7,208 nucleotides of DNA from assembly GCA_017551645.1 (NCBI GenBank), contig JAFZLE010000241.1:1-7208 (forward strand), given 5' to 3'. The position numbers and the translations under genes are program-made. Origin of the DNA: Clostridia bacterium (GTDB lineage Bacteria > Bacillota > Clostridia > Christensenellales > Aristaeellaceae). This document shows, piece by piece, positions 6,434 through 7,208 of this stretch. How positions within the stretch are numbered: the first letter of the stretch is position 1; each line of letters starts with the position of its first letter. Below the pieces are notes generated by a model. That model saw only the letters and a program-made list of their open reading frames with translations. It was not told the origin of the DNA and ran no database searches.

Positions 6434-7208
6434 TCAGTAAGTGCGTTTCGCCATGTCCAGCGTGAGGTGCTTAAAGTAGTCTCCCCTGCCGCCGAATATC
6501 TCCAACGCGGCTATCGCGCTGTCGCAAAGCCTTTTGGCGCAGTCCCTGGCTCCTTCAAGCCCCATAAGGCTCACCGCCGTCAGTTTGCCCTCGGTCTCGT
6601 CCTTTCCCTTTGATTTTCCGAACTTGTCAGCTTCCGCGGTGACGTCGAGTATATCGTCTGTCACCTGGAACAGGCGCCCGAAGTCAGACGCGAACCTGGT
6701 CAGCGCGCCGATCTCCTCCCTGCCCGCTCCCGCAAGGTGCGCGCCCGCCTGCACCGCGCCTATAAACATTGCCGCGGTCTTTCCGGCGTGTATATACTCA
6801 AGCAGTTTTTCGTCTGCGTCTGTACGCTCTTCGGCGTACAGGTCCGCGCACTGGCCCGCGACCATACCCGTAACGCCCGCGCCTCTGGCGATGGCATAGA
6901 TCGCTTTCAGCGCGTTCTCCTTGTTTATACTGCCGTTCAGCGCCGCGGAAAGCATGGTCTCGAACGCGAAAGAAAGCAGGCCGTCTCCCGCCAGTATCGC
7001 CTGACCCACGCCGAACACCACGTGGTTGGTAGGCTTGCCCCGCCTCAGACAGTCATCGTCCATTCCTGGCAGGTCGTCGTGTATAAGGCTGTAGGTATGT
7101 ATCATTTCCAGAGCGCAGGCGTAATCCAGCGCCTGGTTTACGTCTCCGCCGTTTATCTCGCACGCTTTCAGCAGCATGCAGGGCCTCAGGCGCTTGCCTC
7201 CCGCCAGC
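6434..7208 (-). CDS. ispA: Polyprenyl synthetase, farnesyl diphosphate synthase type (5' end missing)
   Basis: This encodes a trans-isoprenyl diphosphate synthase that condenses IPP with DMAPP/GPP, most likely to farnesyl diphosphate (C15), feeding undecaprenyl-phosphate and quinone synthesis. The frame is open through the right edge: AGGKRLRPC, a conserved IPP-binding block, precedes the ATG at 7177, so that ATG is internal and the real start lies outside. The first Asp-rich motif is IHDDLPGMDDD with downstream LRRGKPTNH (aspartates at about 7052-7078). Its DDxxxxD spacing is that of bacterial (type II) farnesyl synthases. Next come GQCADL, the AGKTAAMF block, and the second Asp-rich motif DDILD at 6644-6658 with KFGKSKGKD after it. 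The last gene upstream of dxs in Bacillus-type operons is also ispA, usually preceded by xseA-xseB. Geranylgeranyl synthase is the alternative; chain length is inferred. Confidence 0.95.
   Translation of the reverse strand, partial: LAGGKRLRPCMLLKACEINGGDVNQALDYACALEMIHTYSLIHDDLPGMDDDCLRRGKPTNHVVFGVGQAILAGDGLLSFAFETMLSAALNGSINKENALKAIYAIARGAGVTGMVAGQCADLYAEERTDADEKLLEYIHAGKTAAMFIGAVQAGAHLAGAGREEIGALTRFASDFGRLFQVTDDILDVTAEADKFGKSKGKDETEGKLTAVSLMGLEGARDCAKRLCDSAIAALEIFGGRGDYFKHLTLDMAKRTY

Noticed and set aside
7175..7177. ATG at 7177 as start of ispA
   Set aside because: The conserved AGGKRLRP block precedes it in frame, so translation starts beyond the right edge.

Overview
The window is a GC-rich stretch (coding third positions are strongly G/C) of ordinary bacterial chromosome. 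It most likely comes from an anaerobic Bacillota/Clostridia-type genome. This rests on two things: the gene order ispA-dxs-tlyA-argR-recN, which is the classical Bacillus/Clostridium arrangement, and a two-subunit oxygen-sensitive class I fumarase, typical of anaerobes. No taxon below that level can be fixed from the sequence. I found no mobile element, CRISPR array, tRNA or rRNA.

Layout. From the left edge to 880, on the + strand, lie the 3' end of the fumarate hydratase alpha-subunit gene and the complete beta-subunit gene, joined by an ATGA overlap. A strong symmetrical hairpin at 909-943 separates them from a convergent block and looks like a bidirectional terminator. From 952 to the right edge everything is on the - strand. 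In transcription order (right to left) the genes are ispA (5' end outside the window), dxs, tlyA, argR, recN and a uridine kinase gene. All junctions in this block are overlaps or 1-nt gaps except tlyA/argR. That gap is 74 nt, AT-rich, and carries a good sigma-A-type promoter with ARG-box-like palindromes.

How the genes relate. Dxs makes 1-deoxy-D-xylulose 5-phosphate, the first MEP-pathway intermediate, and IspA condenses the resulting C5 units to a C15 prenyl diphosphate. TlyA is an rRNA 2'-O-methyltransferase, ArgR the arginine repressor, RecN an SMC-like DNA-repair ATPase, and Udk a pyrimidine-salvage kinase. These share an operon by conserved synteny rather than by pathway. The internal argR promoter probably lets argR-recN-udk be expressed, and autoregulated by ArgR, separately from the isoprenoid genes.

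No previously undescribed system is visible. Points worth a second look are the ArgR corepressor motif (GENT instead of GDDT), the argR operator region, udk sitting where spore-formers usually have spoIVB-spo0A, a strong preference for the ATA isoleucine codon despite high GC, a split between two kinds of gene junction, and an unusual residue beside the catalytic Glu of Dxs.
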